Source: an uncultured Eubacteriales bacterium (GTDB taxonomy: Bacteria; Bacillota; Clostridia; Oscillospirales; Acutalibacteraceae). Taken from it: a stretch of DNA of 5,749 nt. The DNA is taken from assembly GCA_900320925.1 (NCBI GenBank), contig ONUD01000203.1, positions 1-5,749 on the forward strand, in the 5' to 3' direction. Positions 1 through 5,652 of this stretch are shown here, one piece after another; position 1 is the stretch's first letter, and every line of letters begins with the position of its first letter. The translations under genes were made by a program, and so were the position numbers. The notes beneath the pieces were generated by a model. It did no database searches and was not told the origin of the DNA. It saw nothing but the letters and a program-made list of their open reading frames with translations.

Positions 1-20
1 CTCATCCAAAAACTCCTTTC
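1..20 (-). promoter_or_regulatory. Ribosome binding site and start codon of a gene leaving the window
   Basis: Read on the - strand, AAAGGAG (positions 19-13) is followed after 7 nt by an ATG at 5-3, which is ideal spacing for a Firmicute start. Only the start codon and two more bases of the gene are visible, so its product cannot be named. It lies about 38 nt downstream of the Smr gene stop on the same strand and is probably cotranscribed with it. Another ATG at 30-28 is open to the window edge in a different frame but has no ribosome binding site before it. Confidence 0.5.
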
Positions 21-43
21 TATCCTTCATAATCGAGAATCCA

Positions 44-286
44 TCATTCATACTTATTTTTGATAAGGAAGATGGTAGAACCCTGATTCATCCCAAGGAT
101 TTTGCGTTCGACTCTGGGATGGCGGAAGCGGCGTACCAAGTCACGCAGAGCCGTTCCCTGACGGTAGCCGTGAATCACGTGTACTTCACGGACATCCTTT
201 GGCAGTTTTTTCAATGTATCGTTCAAAAGCTTTCCTGCACTTTCCACGGTGTGACCATGCAGGTCAATTTCAATGGCATAAGCCAA
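44..286 (-). CDS. Small stand-alone Smr (MutS2 C-terminal-like) domain protein
   Basis: This protein of about 80 residues consists almost wholly of an Smr domain. Near the N-terminus is the IDLHG motif (residues 7-11), in the middle VIHGYRQGTAL (about 37-47), and near the end the conserved N-Q-G-S-T segment (about 67-71). Smr domains of MutS2 and related proteins bind or nick nucleic acid; the role of single-domain forms like this one is not known. The start is uncertain because no ATG is available. I chose the TTG at 286 because an AAAAGGGGG ribosome binding site (304-296) lies 9 nt before it. TTG at 295 lies right next to the purine tract. TTG at 337 would add 17 residues encoded largely by a heptamer repeat, which is unlikely. 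The HGYRQG loop is one residue longer than the usual HGxGxG form. It diverges from the rnf operon and is probably unrelated to it functionally. Confidence 0.78.
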   Translation of the reverse strand: MAYAIEIDLHGHTVESAGKLLNDTLKKLPKDVREVHVIHGYRQGTALRDLVRRFRHPRVERKILGMNQGSTIFLIKNKYE

Positions 287-306
287 TCCAACCAACCCCC
301 TTTTAT

Positions 307-341
307 CAATGTGCAATTTGCAATGTACAATGTACAATGAT
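307..341. repeat. Heptamer tandem repeat, five units (CAATGTA type)
   Basis: Five consecutive 7-base units are visible: CAATGTG, CAATTTG, CAATGTA, CAATGTA and CAATGAT. It lies in the 5' leader of the - strand Smr gene and runs into the open frame upstream of the chosen start. Short tandem heptamers of this kind are recurrent intergenic filler in several bacterial groups. I assign no function. Confidence 0.75.
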
Positions 342-356
342 TCTCTTCAAGAGAAT
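340..356. repeat. Perfect 8-bp palindrome with 1-base centre
   Basis: ATTCTCTT (340-347) and AAGAGAAT (349-356) are perfect inverted copies around a central C. On the + strand a T-rich run (356-364) follows, but no + strand gene ends here, so a terminator role is not supported in that direction. It lies in the predicted leader of the - strand Smr transcript and could be a small hairpin or an operator. The latter is only a guess. Confidence 0.5.
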
Positions 357-375
357 TTCGTTTTCCTCACACACA

Positions 376-396
376 ATGATGCATGATGCATGATAA
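376..396. repeat. Short heptamer repeat, almost three units (ATGATGC type)
   Basis: ATGATGC, ATGATGC and ATGATAA follow one another without gaps. The unit differs from the array at 307-341 but has the same 7-base period. It lies between the Smr gene and its predicted promoter, within the expected leader. Confidence 0.6.
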
Positions 397-406
397 ATTC
401 TACATT

Positions 407-435
407 ATTATAGGCGATATTTTGACAAAAATCAA
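407..435 (-). promoter_or_regulatory. Predicted sigma-70 promoter for the Smr gene
   Basis: On the - strand, TTGATT (435-430) and a perfect TATAAT (412-407) are separated by 17 bases. Transcription would start near 400 and give a leader of about 114 nt before the TTG at 286. The spacer contains a short odd palindrome, TTTTGACAAAA (420-430). It lies back to back with the rnf promoter, 13 bases away. Confidence 0.6.
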
Positions 436-448
436 CCAAAAATTCTTA

Positions 449-477
449 TTGAAAAGTGAAAATTGATGTGGTAGAAT
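449..477 (+). promoter_or_regulatory. Predicted sigma-70 promoter of the rnf operon (extended -10)
   Basis: TTGAAA (449-454) and TAGAAT (472-477) are separated by exactly 17 bases, with TG at 469-470 forming an extended -10 element. The start of transcription would be near 484, leaving a leader of about 45 nt before the rnfC ATG. That is too short for a riboswitch. I see no clear Rex-type (TTGTGAAnnnnTTCACAA) operator. Confidence 0.65.
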
Positions 478-528
478 ATAGCTTGTCGAATAATAGGCAA
501 AAAGGAACTATTGATGGGAGGAAACAAG

Positions 529-1839
529 ATGAAATTGCACGGTATCCATGTACCGCACAAGAAAAACACGGCTGACTGTACTCCTCAACGGCTTCCCGTG
601 CCGGCAACGGTGTCTATACCGATGTCGATGCATATCGGCAAACCTGCAAAGGTCATTGTCAAACGGGGCGATACGGTCAAGGTAGGACAGTTGATTGGTG
701 AAGCGGACGGTTTTGTATCGTCCAACATTCATGCGAGTGTATCGGGCAAGGTGCTGAAAATCGAGGATATGACGGCATCAAACGGTGCAAAGGTTTCCTG
801 CGTTGTCATCGAGTCAGATGGAAAACAGGAACTGTATGAGGGAATCCAACCGCCTGTTGTGGAGGACTTTGAAGGTCTGGTCAAGGCTGTCAAAACAAGC
901 GGTGTCGTAGGACTGGGCGGTGCAGGGTTTCCAAGCTTTGTCAAGCTGAGTGTCAAGGACTTGTCGAAGATTGATGCGGTTGTCATCAATGCCGCCGAGT
1001 GTGAACCCTACATCACCTCTGATACCAGAACCATGCTGGACAAGAGTGAGTATGTCTTTAAAGGCATACAAGCACTGAAAAAATATATGGGTGTCAAGCA
1101 TTTTATTATCGGCATTGAAGCCAACAAGCCAAAGTCCATTGTAGAAATGAAGAAGCTTGCTGACAGGGATGATGCAGTGGATGTCCATGTCCTGCCGTCC
1201 ATCTATCCGCAGGGCGGTGAAAAGGTGCTGGTATTCAACACCATGAAGCGGGTCATTCCGAAAGGCGGTTTGCCCATTGATGTGGGGGCGGTGGTCATCA
1301 ATGTCACCACGCTGGCATTTATCGGGGAATATCTCGAAACAGGTGTGCCGCTGATAGAGAAGTGTGTCACAGTGGACGGGTCTGCCGTGAAAGAGCCGAA
1401 AAATGTCTTTGCTCCCATCGGCATGGCCATTCAGGATGTCATTGAAGGAGCCGGCGGTTTGAAAAGTGAAGCGGCCAAGATACTGTACGGCGGTCCGATG
1501 ATGGGGCTTGCCGTGCCGTCCGCCAATGAGCCGATTCTGAAAAATACCAATGCCATCATCGTCATGGACGAAAAAGAAGCCACGCTTCCCAAAACCACCC
1601 CCTGTATCAACTGCGGTGCCTGTCTGACGCACTGCCCGTTCCGACTGGATCCGAGAGCCATTGCCCGTGCCTACCAGGCGGGCAGCGGAGAGGATCTGGA
1701 AAAGCTGTGCGTTGACCTGTGCATGGAATGCGGGTGCTGTTCCTATGTATGTCCTGCCAACCGGCCGCTGGTACAAACCAACAAGCTGGCAAAGGGTGTT
1801 CTGAGAAACTATCTTGCCGCAAAAAAGGAGGCTAAATAA
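529..1839 (+). CDS. rnfC: RnfC, NADH-side subunit of the Rnf complex
   Basis: RnfC is the peripheral subunit where electrons reach NAD+. The 436 residues show the family's order. First comes a biotinyl/lipoyl-like sandwich domain (about 25-100). A nucleotide- and FMN-binding domain related to the 51-kDa subunit of complex I follows, with the glycine-rich GLGGAGFPS (128-136), NAAECEPY (154-161) and YPQGGEK (226-232). An SLBB-like region lies at about 270-335. Last are two 4Fe-4S motifs: C359/C362/C365/C369 and C398/C401/C404/C408, each CxxCxxCxxxCP. The ATG at 529 is preceded by GGGAGG (516-521) with a 7-nt spacer; an in-frame TTG at 511 has no such site. It is the first gene of the operon, and its TAA shares one base with the rnfD ATG (TAATG). 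Length and motifs are normal for a clostridial RnfC. A lone electron-transfer homologue such as PduS is excluded by the rnf neighbours. Confidence 0.97.
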   Translation: MKLHGIHVPHKKNTADCTPQRLPVPATVSIPMSMHIGKPAKVIVKRGDTVKVGQLIGEADGFVSSNIHASVSGKVLKIEDMTASNGAKVSCVVIESDGKQELYEGIQPPVVEDFEGLVKAVKTSGVVGLGGAGFPSFVKLSVKDLSKIDAVVINAAECEPYITSDTRTMLDKSEYVFKGIQALKKYMGVKHFIIGIEANKPKSIVEMKKLADRDDAVDVHVLPSIYPQGGEKVLVFNTMKRVIPKGGLPIDVGAVVINVTTLAFIGEYLETGVPLIEKCVTVDGSAVKEPKNVFAPIGMAIQDVIEGAGGLKSEAAKILYGGPMMGLAVPSANEPILKNTNAIIVMDEKEATLPKTTPCINCGACLTHCPFRLDPRAIARAYQAGSGEDLEKLCVDLCMECGCCSYVCPANRPLVQTNKLAKGVLRNYLAAKKEAK

Positions 1840-2768
1840 TGGAGAAGTTGATTTCTTCGGTATCGCCGCACTTTTCAAGCAAGCGTACCACACAAAATAT
1901 CATGCTGGATGTGATCATTGCCCTGTTGCCTGCGGCGGTCGCTTCTGTGGTCATCTTCGGATGGAGAAGCCTGCTGGTAATGGGCGTATGCATTGCAGCG
2001 TGTATGCTGTCGGAGTGGCTGTTCGAGAAGCTCTGCAAGCGTGAAAATACCGTATCCGACCTGTCGGCAGTGGTAACAGGACTGCTGCTGGCATTCAACC
2101 TGCCTGTCAGCATTCCGTTATGGCAGGCCATGTTTGGCAGTATCGCTGCCATAATTGTTGTCAAACAGCTGTTCGGGGGAATCGGACAGAATTTTGCCAA
2201 TCCCGCCATCACCGCAAGGATTATCATGCTGGTGGCATTTTCGGGTTCGATGACAGCATGGGTGTTTCCGAAAAACACCGTGGATGCCGTATCGGGTGCA
2301 ACGCCATTGGCGGCGGCAGCAAAGGGAATGAAGGAACTGCCGTCTTATATGACCCTGTTTTTGGGCAATCACGGCGGCTGTCTGGGTGAAACGTGTGCCT
2401 TGGCACTGCTGCTGGGAGGCATTTACCTGCTGGCAAGAAAGGTGATTACATGGCATATTCCCGTTGCCTTTATCGGTACCGTGGCACTGCTGTCATTGGT
2501 ATGCGGCAAGGATGTGTTATATCAAGTGTTGTCAGGCGGTCTGCTGTTGGGAGCCATTTTCATGGCAACCGACTATGCCACCTCCCCGTCTACCAAGTGG
2601 GGCAAAATTGTCTTTGGCATCGGGTGCGGACTGGTTACGGTACTGATTCGTTTCTGGGGCAATCTGCCGGAGGGTGTGTCGTACTCTATCCTGCTGATGA
2701 ACATCCTGACACCGTATATTGCCAAGCTGACTGCACAAAGACCCTTGATTGGAGGTGCCAAATCGTGA
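1839..2768 (+). CDS. rnfD: RnfD, membrane subunit with covalent FMN
   Basis: This is an integral membrane subunit of 309 residues, related to NqrB. About nine to ten hydrophobic segments are visible, for example near 22-40, 44-62, 75-92, 95-112, 124-143, 185-200, 204-222, 226-244, 255-272 and 280-297. The flavin attachment motif VSGAT is at 151-155, and T155 should carry FMN through a phosphoester bond made by ApbE. The conserved FGGIGQNFANPA segment (112-123) and the late GATDYATSP-like stretch (FMATDYATSP, 241-250) are family hallmarks. The subunit passes electrons across or along the membrane and belongs to the ion-pumping module. AAGGAGG (1825-1831) lies 7 nt before the ATG. The stop overlaps the rnfG start by four bases (GTGA), suggesting coupled translation. 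No truncation is seen. Confidence 0.97.
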   Translation: MEKLISSVSPHFSSKRTTQNIMLDVIIALLPAAVASVVIFGWRSLLVMGVCIAACMLSEWLFEKLCKRENTVSDLSAVVTGLLLAFNLPVSIPLWQAMFGSIAAIIVVKQLFGGIGQNFANPAITARIIMLVAFSGSMTAWVFPKNTVDAVSGATPLAAAAKGMKELPSYMTLFLGNHGGCLGETCALALLLGGIYLLARKVITWHIPVAFIGTVALLSLVCGKDVLYQVLSGGLLLGAIFMATDYATSPSTKWGKIVFGIGCGLVTVLIRFWGNLPEGVSYSILLMNILTPYIAKLTAQRPLIGGAKS

Positions 2769-3292
2769 AAGACATCATCAAACCCATTGTGGTATTGGCA
2801 AGTATCTGCCTTGTGGTAACAGCGGTACTGGCCTATGTCAATACGATCACTGCCCCCATCATTCAGGCGGCTGCGGAAAAAGCGGCAGCTCAGGCACGGG
2901 CAGAAGTGTTGACGGAAGCAAAGAACTTTGAAAAACTGGACATTCCAGGACTGCCGGAGGGCGTCACAGATGTATTCAAGGGCAGCAATGACACAGGCTA
3001 TGTTATCATGATGCAGTCCAAGGGGTATGGCGGTGATATCAAGCTGATTTGCGGGATTCGTCCCGATGGCAGCATTGAAAAAATCAAGACTCTCTCCCAC
3101 AGTGAAACCAGCGGTATCGGTTCCAGAGTGGTGGATAACCAGTCCGGCTACAGTGACCGGTATGCCGGCAAAACCATTGCCGATTATGAACAGGTCGATG
3201 CCGTGTCGGGAGCAACCATTTCCTCAAAGGCCTATAAAAATGCTGTCGGTCTGGCACTTCGTGCCTTTGACAAAGTAAAGGAGGCGAAGTGA
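2765..3292 (+). CDS. rnfG: RnfG, FMN-bearing electron transfer subunit
   Basis: This 175-residue protein has a single N-terminal membrane anchor (about 7-27) followed by an FMN-binding domain facing the outer side of the membrane. The flavinylation motif DAVSGAT is at 145-151 and T151 is the expected covalent FMN site. The upstream SHSETSGIGSRV (111-122) corresponds to the family's H-x-ETPGLG segment, with Ser in place of the usual Pro and Ile in place of Leu. The start is GTG at 2765, chosen because GGAGG (2751-2755) lies 9 nt upstream, the membrane anchor begins directly after it, and the next in-frame Met is at residue 82. It overlaps rnfD by four bases and ends one base before rnfE. It is on the short side for RnfG but complete. 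Confidence 0.96.
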   Translation: MKDIIKPIVVLASICLVVTAVLAYVNTITAPIIQAAAEKAAAQARAEVLTEAKNFEKLDIPGLPEGVTDVFKGSNDTGYVIMMQSKGYGGDIKLICGIRPDGSIEKIKTLSHSETSGIGSRVVDNQSGYSDRYAGKTIADYEQVDAVSGATISSKAYKNAVGLALRAFDKVKEAK

Positions 3293-3293
3293 C

Positions 3294-3968
3294 ATGAAAA
3301 CGCTGCGTAATTTCACCAAGGGTATTATGAAAGAAAATCCCGTGTTGGTGCTGGTACTCGGCACGTGTCCGACCCTTGCCACCTCTACCAGCGTGGTCAA
3401 TGCTCTCGGCATGGGGGCAGCGGCTACAATCGTGCTGATTTTTTCCAACATCTTGATTTCTGCCTTGCGGAAGGTCATTCCTGATAAAGTAAGGATTCCT
3501 TGCTATATCGTGCTGATAGCCGGTCTGGTGACGATGGTGCAAATGCTGGTCAAGGCATTCGCCCCTGCCTTGGATGAGGCACTGGGCATCTATCTGCCGC
3601 TGATTGTGGTGAACTGCATTATCCTCGGCAGGGCAGAGATGTTTGCCAGCAAGAATAAGGTCTGGGATTCTGCCATAGACGGTCTTGGAATGGGTGTCGG
3701 CTTCACACTGGCACTGTTCCTGATGGCATCGATTCGTGAAGTGTTCGGCAGCGGGACGTTTGCCGGCATGGAAATTCCGGTGCTGATTGACAACCATGTG
3801 TCCATTATGACGATGGCACCGGGCGGATTTTTTGTATTCGGACTGCTGATTGCCGCCATGAACAAGTTTGCCAAGCACAAACCAAAGAAAACGGAGTTCG
3901 GGTGTGAGGGCTGTCCTCAGGCAGAGCTGTGCGGCAAAGCCAAAAAGGAGGTAGCGGCTCATGACTAA
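3294..3968 (+). CDS. rnfE: RnfE, membrane core subunit
   Basis: RnfE (224 residues) is a six-helix membrane protein related to NqrD. It pairs with RnfA as an inverted-topology partner. Its C25 (in LGTCPTLA) and C108 (in VVNCIILGR) are the conserved half-membrane cysteines that, together with the equivalent pair in RnfA, hold an Fe-S centre inside the membrane (established for Rnf/Nqr). The tail after the last helix has an extra CxxCxxxxxC motif (C204, C207, C213), discussed as a finding. AAGGAGG (3278-3284) lies 9 nt before the ATG. The gene begins one base after the rnfG stop, and its last eight bases overlap rnfA. Confidence 0.97.
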   Translation: MKTLRNFTKGIMKENPVLVLVLGTCPTLATSTSVVNALGMGAAATIVLIFSNILISALRKVIPDKVRIPCYIVLIAGLVTMVQMLVKAFAPALDEALGIYLPLIVVNCIILGRAEMFASKNKVWDSAIDGLGMGVGFTLALFLMASIREVFGSGTFAGMEIPVLIDNHVSIMTMAPGGFFVFGLLIAAMNKFAKHKPKKTEFGCEGCPQAELCGKAKKEVAAHD

Positions 3969-4551
3969 ACTGATTATCATACTGCTTTCGGCAGTTTTCA
4001 TCAACAACTATGTTTTGTCCCGTTTTTTGGGTATCTGTCCGTTTCTGGGTGTTTCCAAAAAGCTGGATTCTGCAACCGGCATGAGTCTTGCGGTGATTTT
4101 TGTCATGCTCATGGCAACGGCAGTGACATTCCCGATTCAGAAATATTTGTTGGATCCCAACGGGCTGGGCTACCTGCAAACAATTGTGTTTATCCTGGTG
4201 ATAGCGGCACTGGTACAACTGGTAGAGATTGTGCTGAAACGCTACATTCCCTCTCTGCACCAATCCTTGGGCGTGTATCTGCCGCTGATTACGACCAACT
4301 GTGCGGTGCTGGGTGTCACGATTCTGAACATTGATGAGGGCTACACCTTTATGGAAGCAATGGTCAATTCACTGGGAAGCGGTCTGGGATTTTTCCTTGC
4401 GATGGTCATGTTTTCGGGGGTACGCTCCACCATCGAGGGAAGTGACATTCCCAAAAGCTTTCGGGGACTGCCGATTACACTGATAGCAGCCGCCATTACC
4501 TCGCTCTCCTTTATGGGGTTCGGCGGTGTCATTGAAAACCTGTTTTCATAA
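3961..4551 (+). CDS. rnfA: RnfA, membrane core subunit
   Basis: RnfA (196 residues) is the six-helix homologue of NqrE and partner of RnfE. The signature NNYVLSRFLGICPFLGVSK (15-33) contains C26, and TTNCAVLGV (111-119) contains C114; these are the two cysteines expected to share the intramembrane Fe-S centre with RnfE. A second strongly conserved stretch, SLGSGLGFFLAMVMFSGVR (137-155), is also present. AAGGAGG (3945-3951) sits 9 nt before the ATG, inside the end of rnfE. The 8-nt overlap with rnfE suggests coupled production of the two partners in equal amounts. Length is typical of the family. After its TAA comes a 14-base gap containing the rnfB ribosome binding site. Confidence 0.98.
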   Translation: MTKLIIILLSAVFINNYVLSRFLGICPFLGVSKKLDSATGMSLAVIFVMLMATAVTFPIQKYLLDPNGLGYLQTIVFILVIAALVQLVEIVLKRYIPSLHQSLGVYLPLITTNCAVLGVTILNIDEGYTFMEAMVNSLGSGLGFFLAMVMFSGVRSTIEGSDIPKSFRGLPITLIAAAITSLSFMGFGGVIENLFS

Positions 4552-4565
4552 AGGAGGGACAGATT

Positions 4566-5402
4566 ATGACAGAGATATTGACAGCCGTGATACCGGTTGT
4601 GATCATCGGTATCCTATGTGCGGCCGTGCTTGTGGTGGCGTCCAAGCTGATGGCGGTGAAAGAAGATGAAAAGTTTCCTGTCATTCGGGAATGCCTGCCC
4701 GGAGCCAACTGTGGAGCGTGCGGTTTTGCCGGCTGTGACGGTTATGCCAAAGCACTGTGCGAAAATCCTGATACCCCTACGAACCTGTGTGTTCCGGGAG
4801 CGGACAGTGTATCACGGCAGCTCAGTGACATATTGGGGGTAGAGTTTGCCGATGTTGTCGAGCAGGTGGCAGTGGTGCATTGTGCAGGCGACTGCGGCAA
4901 AACACAGGATAAATATATCTATCGGGGCATGGAAAGCTGTGCGGCAGCCAAACTGATGTACGGCGGCAAAGGAAGCTGTACATACGGGTGTCTGGGACTG
5001 GGCGACTGTGCCAAAGCCTGTCCGCAGGATGCCATCTGCATTGAAAACGGCATTGCCCATGTGGATACCAGAAAGTGTATCGGGTGCGGTATCTGTACAC
5101 GCACCTGCCCGAACCACCTGATTTCACTGGTGGCAGACGTGGAAAGAGTTGTCGTGACGTGCAGCAACAAGGATAAGGGTGCTGTGACCCGAAAAATATG
5201 CTCCAACGGCTGTATCGGCTGTAAGAAGTGCGAACGGGTCTGCAAGGCAGGGGCTATCCAAGTGATCGACAATGTAGCGGTGATTGATTACAGCAAGTGT
5301 CAGAATTGTGAGGACTTTGGGGTCTGTGCGAAAAACTGCACCACCGGCTGTATCAAAATTTCCGACCTCAGCGGCAAACACCGACAAAAGAGTGAAGAGT
5401 GA
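4566..5402 (+). CDS. rnfB: RnfB, ferredoxin-side multi-cluster Fe-S subunit
   Basis: RnfB (278 residues) receives electrons from reduced ferredoxin. A membrane anchor (about 7-29) is followed by the RnfB 4Fe-4S domain, C49/C52/C57/C75 (in LPGANCGACGFAGC). Further 4-Cys sets are C138/C142/C148/C152, C171/C174/C177/C181, C216/C219/C222/C226 and C245/C248/C254/C258. Cysteines 106, 110, 125, 199 and 212 are also at positions I recall as conserved in clostridial RnfB and may bind a further cluster; there are 30 Cys in total. This long form is typical of Clostridia, whereas the proteobacterial form has about 190 residues. The last cluster motif has five rather than two residues between its second and third cysteines and lacks the usual Pro. 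AGGAGG (4552-4557) precedes the ATG by 8 nt. The final residues and the stop codon are encoded by a heptamer repeat, so the C-terminal end may have been altered. Confidence 0.97.
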   Translation: MTEILTAVIPVVIIGILCAAVLVVASKLMAVKEDEKFPVIRECLPGANCGACGFAGCDGYAKALCENPDTPTNLCVPGADSVSRQLSDILGVEFADVVEQVAVVHCAGDCGKTQDKYIYRGMESCAAAKLMYGGKGSCTYGCLGLGDCAKACPQDAICIENGIAHVDTRKCIGCGICTRTCPNHLISLVADVERVVVTCSNKDKGAVTRKICSNGCIGCKKCERVCKAGAIQVIDNVAVIDYSKCQNCEDFGVCAKNCTTGCIKISDLSGKHRQKSEE

Positions 5403-5421
5403 AGAGTGGAGAGTGGAGAGA
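5387..5421 (+). repeat. Heptamer tandem repeat, five units, spanning the rnfB stop
   Basis: The units are AAAGAGT, GAAGAGT, GAAGAGT, GGAGAGT and GGAGAGA, in perfect 7-base register. The array begins in the last codons of rnfB, supplies its TGA (5400-5402), and its final units form the left arm of the terminator hairpin. It has the same period and copy number as the unrelated array at 307-341 on the other side of the operon. Confidence 0.75.
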
Positions 5422-5442
5422 ATCCCTCTCCGCTTTTCTTTT
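5411..5442 (+). terminator. Rho-independent terminator of the rnf operon
   Basis: The left arm (5411-5420) pairs with the right arm (5426-5435) around a 5-base loop. The inner six pairs, GGAGAG with CTCTCC, are perfect; the outer four include two G-T wobbles. The stem runs into TTTTCTTTT (5434-5442). It begins 8 bases after the rnfB stop, as expected for the end of the operon. Confidence 0.75.
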
Positions 5443-5469
5443 GACAGACGTGGGGAGATATGATAAAAT
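5441..5469 (+). promoter_or_regulatory. Predicted promoter facing right, no gene visible behind it
   Basis: A perfect TTGACA (5441-5446) is followed after 17 bases by TAAAAT (5464-5469), so a transcript would start near 5476. It directly abuts the rnf terminator. No convincing coding region follows within the window, so it would serve a gene beyond the right edge or an untranslated RNA. It is predicted from consensus only. Confidence 0.5.
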
Positions 5470-5534
5470 GATTCTGTTGAATAGACAATTGCCCGATGTC
5501 CGACATTACAAGAAGATACTGTATTGCCGCCACG

Positions 5535-5652
5535 CTCCCTCCGTCAAAAACCGTGCAACTTTATTTAATGAGGTGTTTCTTCTCCATTCTCAAATTTATT
5601 TAAAATTATCATTTAACTTGTACGGTTTTTGCCACCTCCCTCACGGAGGGAG
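5535..5652. repeat. MITE-like inverted-repeat element with AT-rich core
   Basis: Left end 5535-5558 (CTCCCTCCGT then CAAAAACCGTGCAA) is the inverted copy of the right end 5618-5652 (TTGTACGGTTTTTG, an 11-base insertion at 5632-5642, then ACGGAGGGAG). The 14-base part matches at 13 of 14 positions and the 10-base part perfectly. The roughly 60-base core is AT-rich and has no open frame of note. It has the look of a small non-autonomous element. I see no target-site duplication and no transposase. Confidence 0.5.

Noticed and set aside
287..337. Longer Smr protein starting at TTG 337
   Set aside because: The extra 17 residues come mainly from the heptamer repeat, and the ribosome binding site lies inside that extension.
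340..364. Palindrome plus T-rich run as a + strand terminator
   Set aside because: No + strand gene precedes it in the window, and the T run is interrupted.
422..451. TTGACA at 422-427 as the -35 box of a second rnf promoter
   Set aside because: The best -10 candidates (CTTATT or TTATTG, 17-18 bases downstream) are poor, while the promoter at 449-477 fits much better.
511..528. Upstream TTG start for rnfC
   Set aside because: The GGGAGG site at 516-521 lies after this TTG and fits the ATG at 529 exactly.
814..1893. Long - strand open frame (359 codons) opposite rnfC
   Set aside because: It is a shadow of the well-supported rnfC frame; the translation is rich in His, Gln and Arg and matches no family.
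2393..2764. N-terminal extension of rnfG into rnfD
   Set aside because: It is out of frame inside rnfD, gives no recognisable protein, and the GTG at 2765 has a good ribosome binding site and directly precedes the membrane anchor.
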